From assembly GCF_039503195.1 (NCBI RefSeq), contig NZ_JBCJKP010000001.1, positions 2,294,001-2,358,000 of the forward strand: a stretch of DNA of 64,000 nucleotides, written 5' to 3'. Source of the stretch: Streptomyces mirabilis. GTDB lineage: Bacteria > Actinomycetota > Actinomycetes > Streptomycetales > Streptomycetaceae. Numbering within the stretch: the first letter of the stretch is position 1; every line of letters begins with the position of its first letter. The notes below the pieces were generated by a model. It was given only the letters and a program-made list of their open reading frames with translations. It had not been told where the DNA came from and did not search any database. The translations under genes were made by a program, and so were the position numbers. Of this stretch, positions 63,901-64,000 are shown piece by piece.

Positions 63901-64000
63901 TCAGAGCAGGTTCTTGTAGAGGTAGTACTCGCTCGTCGTATAGCCGAGTGACGCGTACAGCTTCTCCGCCGGGGTGTTCCCCGCGAACACGTTGAGGCCG
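63901..64000 (-). CDS. GNAT acetyltransferase, C-terminal fragment at window edge
   Basis: The 33 codons visible end the minus-strand gene: GLNVFAGNTPAEKLYASLGY then TTSEYYLYKNLL-stop. N-P-AEKLY-x-SLGY is the typical last helix and strand of GNAT acetyltransferases. The acetyl-CoA site and start lie beyond base 64000. The substrate cannot be inferred. Confidence 0.8.
   Translation of the reverse strand, partial: GLNVFAGNTPAEKLYASLGYTTSEYYLYKNLL

Overview
The window is a very GC-rich actinobacterial chromosome segment. It is almost certainly from a Streptomyces. It carries a canonical ssgB (sporulation regulator found only in sporulating actinomycetes), the PimA/acyltransferase/PI-phosphate-synthase cluster, many GTG starts with ATGA/GTGA couplings, and intergenic repeats of a type common in streptomycetes. 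Nearly everything up to 46 kb is conserved housekeeping DNA. No IS element, integrase, CRISPR array or rRNA was seen.

Layout. (1) 1-8.4 kb, minus strand: mltG-aroE-aroC-aroK (cell-wall transglycosylase and shikimate pathway), preceded by alaS-ruvX and two small membrane-protein genes. (2) 8.6-17.5 kb: a plus-strand STAND-type ATPase with no DNA-binding domain, then minus-strand rarA and rpsD (with a 315-bp leader), a VKOR-type protein, and a plus-strand, fully overlapping four-gene unit of ABC ATPase, permease, histidine kinase and response regulator. (3) 17.7-24.7 kb: hisS and a metallo-hydrolase, a membrane-anchored cyclophilin, a DUF349 coiled-coil protein and relA. DUF349 and relA converge on a perfect 25-bp hairpin. 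(4) 25-34 kb, minus strand: pdxS-pdxT, yebC, ruvC-ruvA-ruvB, yajC, secD-secF and apt, in the order usual for actinobacteria. (5) 34.5-41 kb: a LemA-like protein, a decayed formylglycine-generating-enzyme gene, and pgsA-patA-pimA for phosphatidylinositol mannosides. pgsA carries a one-base frameshift in a C/G run. An EF-G-like GTPase with a degenerate G4 motif follows. (6) 41-49 kb: an orphan membrane protein, a HIT hydrolase, a K+ channel, thrS, a coupled DUF4365/OB-like pair, and a DEDDh exonuclease.

(7) 49.2-60.1 kb lies between two almost identical tRNA-Val(CAC) genes and looks accessory. It holds an SRPBCC protein, a large multi-pass membrane protein and a five-gene minus-strand sugar locus: solute-binding protein, two permeases, a DUF624 protein and a Tat-exported PL26/YetA-like rhamnogalacturonan lyase. 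A LacI-type palindrome sits at its promoter, and about 1 kb of G-rich DNA without a credible gene follows. (8) 60.2-64 kb: a TIGR02611 membrane protein, ssgB, a CGNR zinc-finger protein, a 50-residue membrane peptide gene, a small membrane protein, a DsbA-family protein, and the 3' end of a GNAT acetyltransferase gene.

The most interesting items are the terminal-inverted-repeat element at 17.5 kb and its relatives at 34.3 and 42.9 kb, the pgsA frameshift, the decayed FGE gene, the DUF4365/OB/exonuclease cluster, and the rhamnogalacturonan locus. Gene functions come from recognising families by eye. No database search was run.
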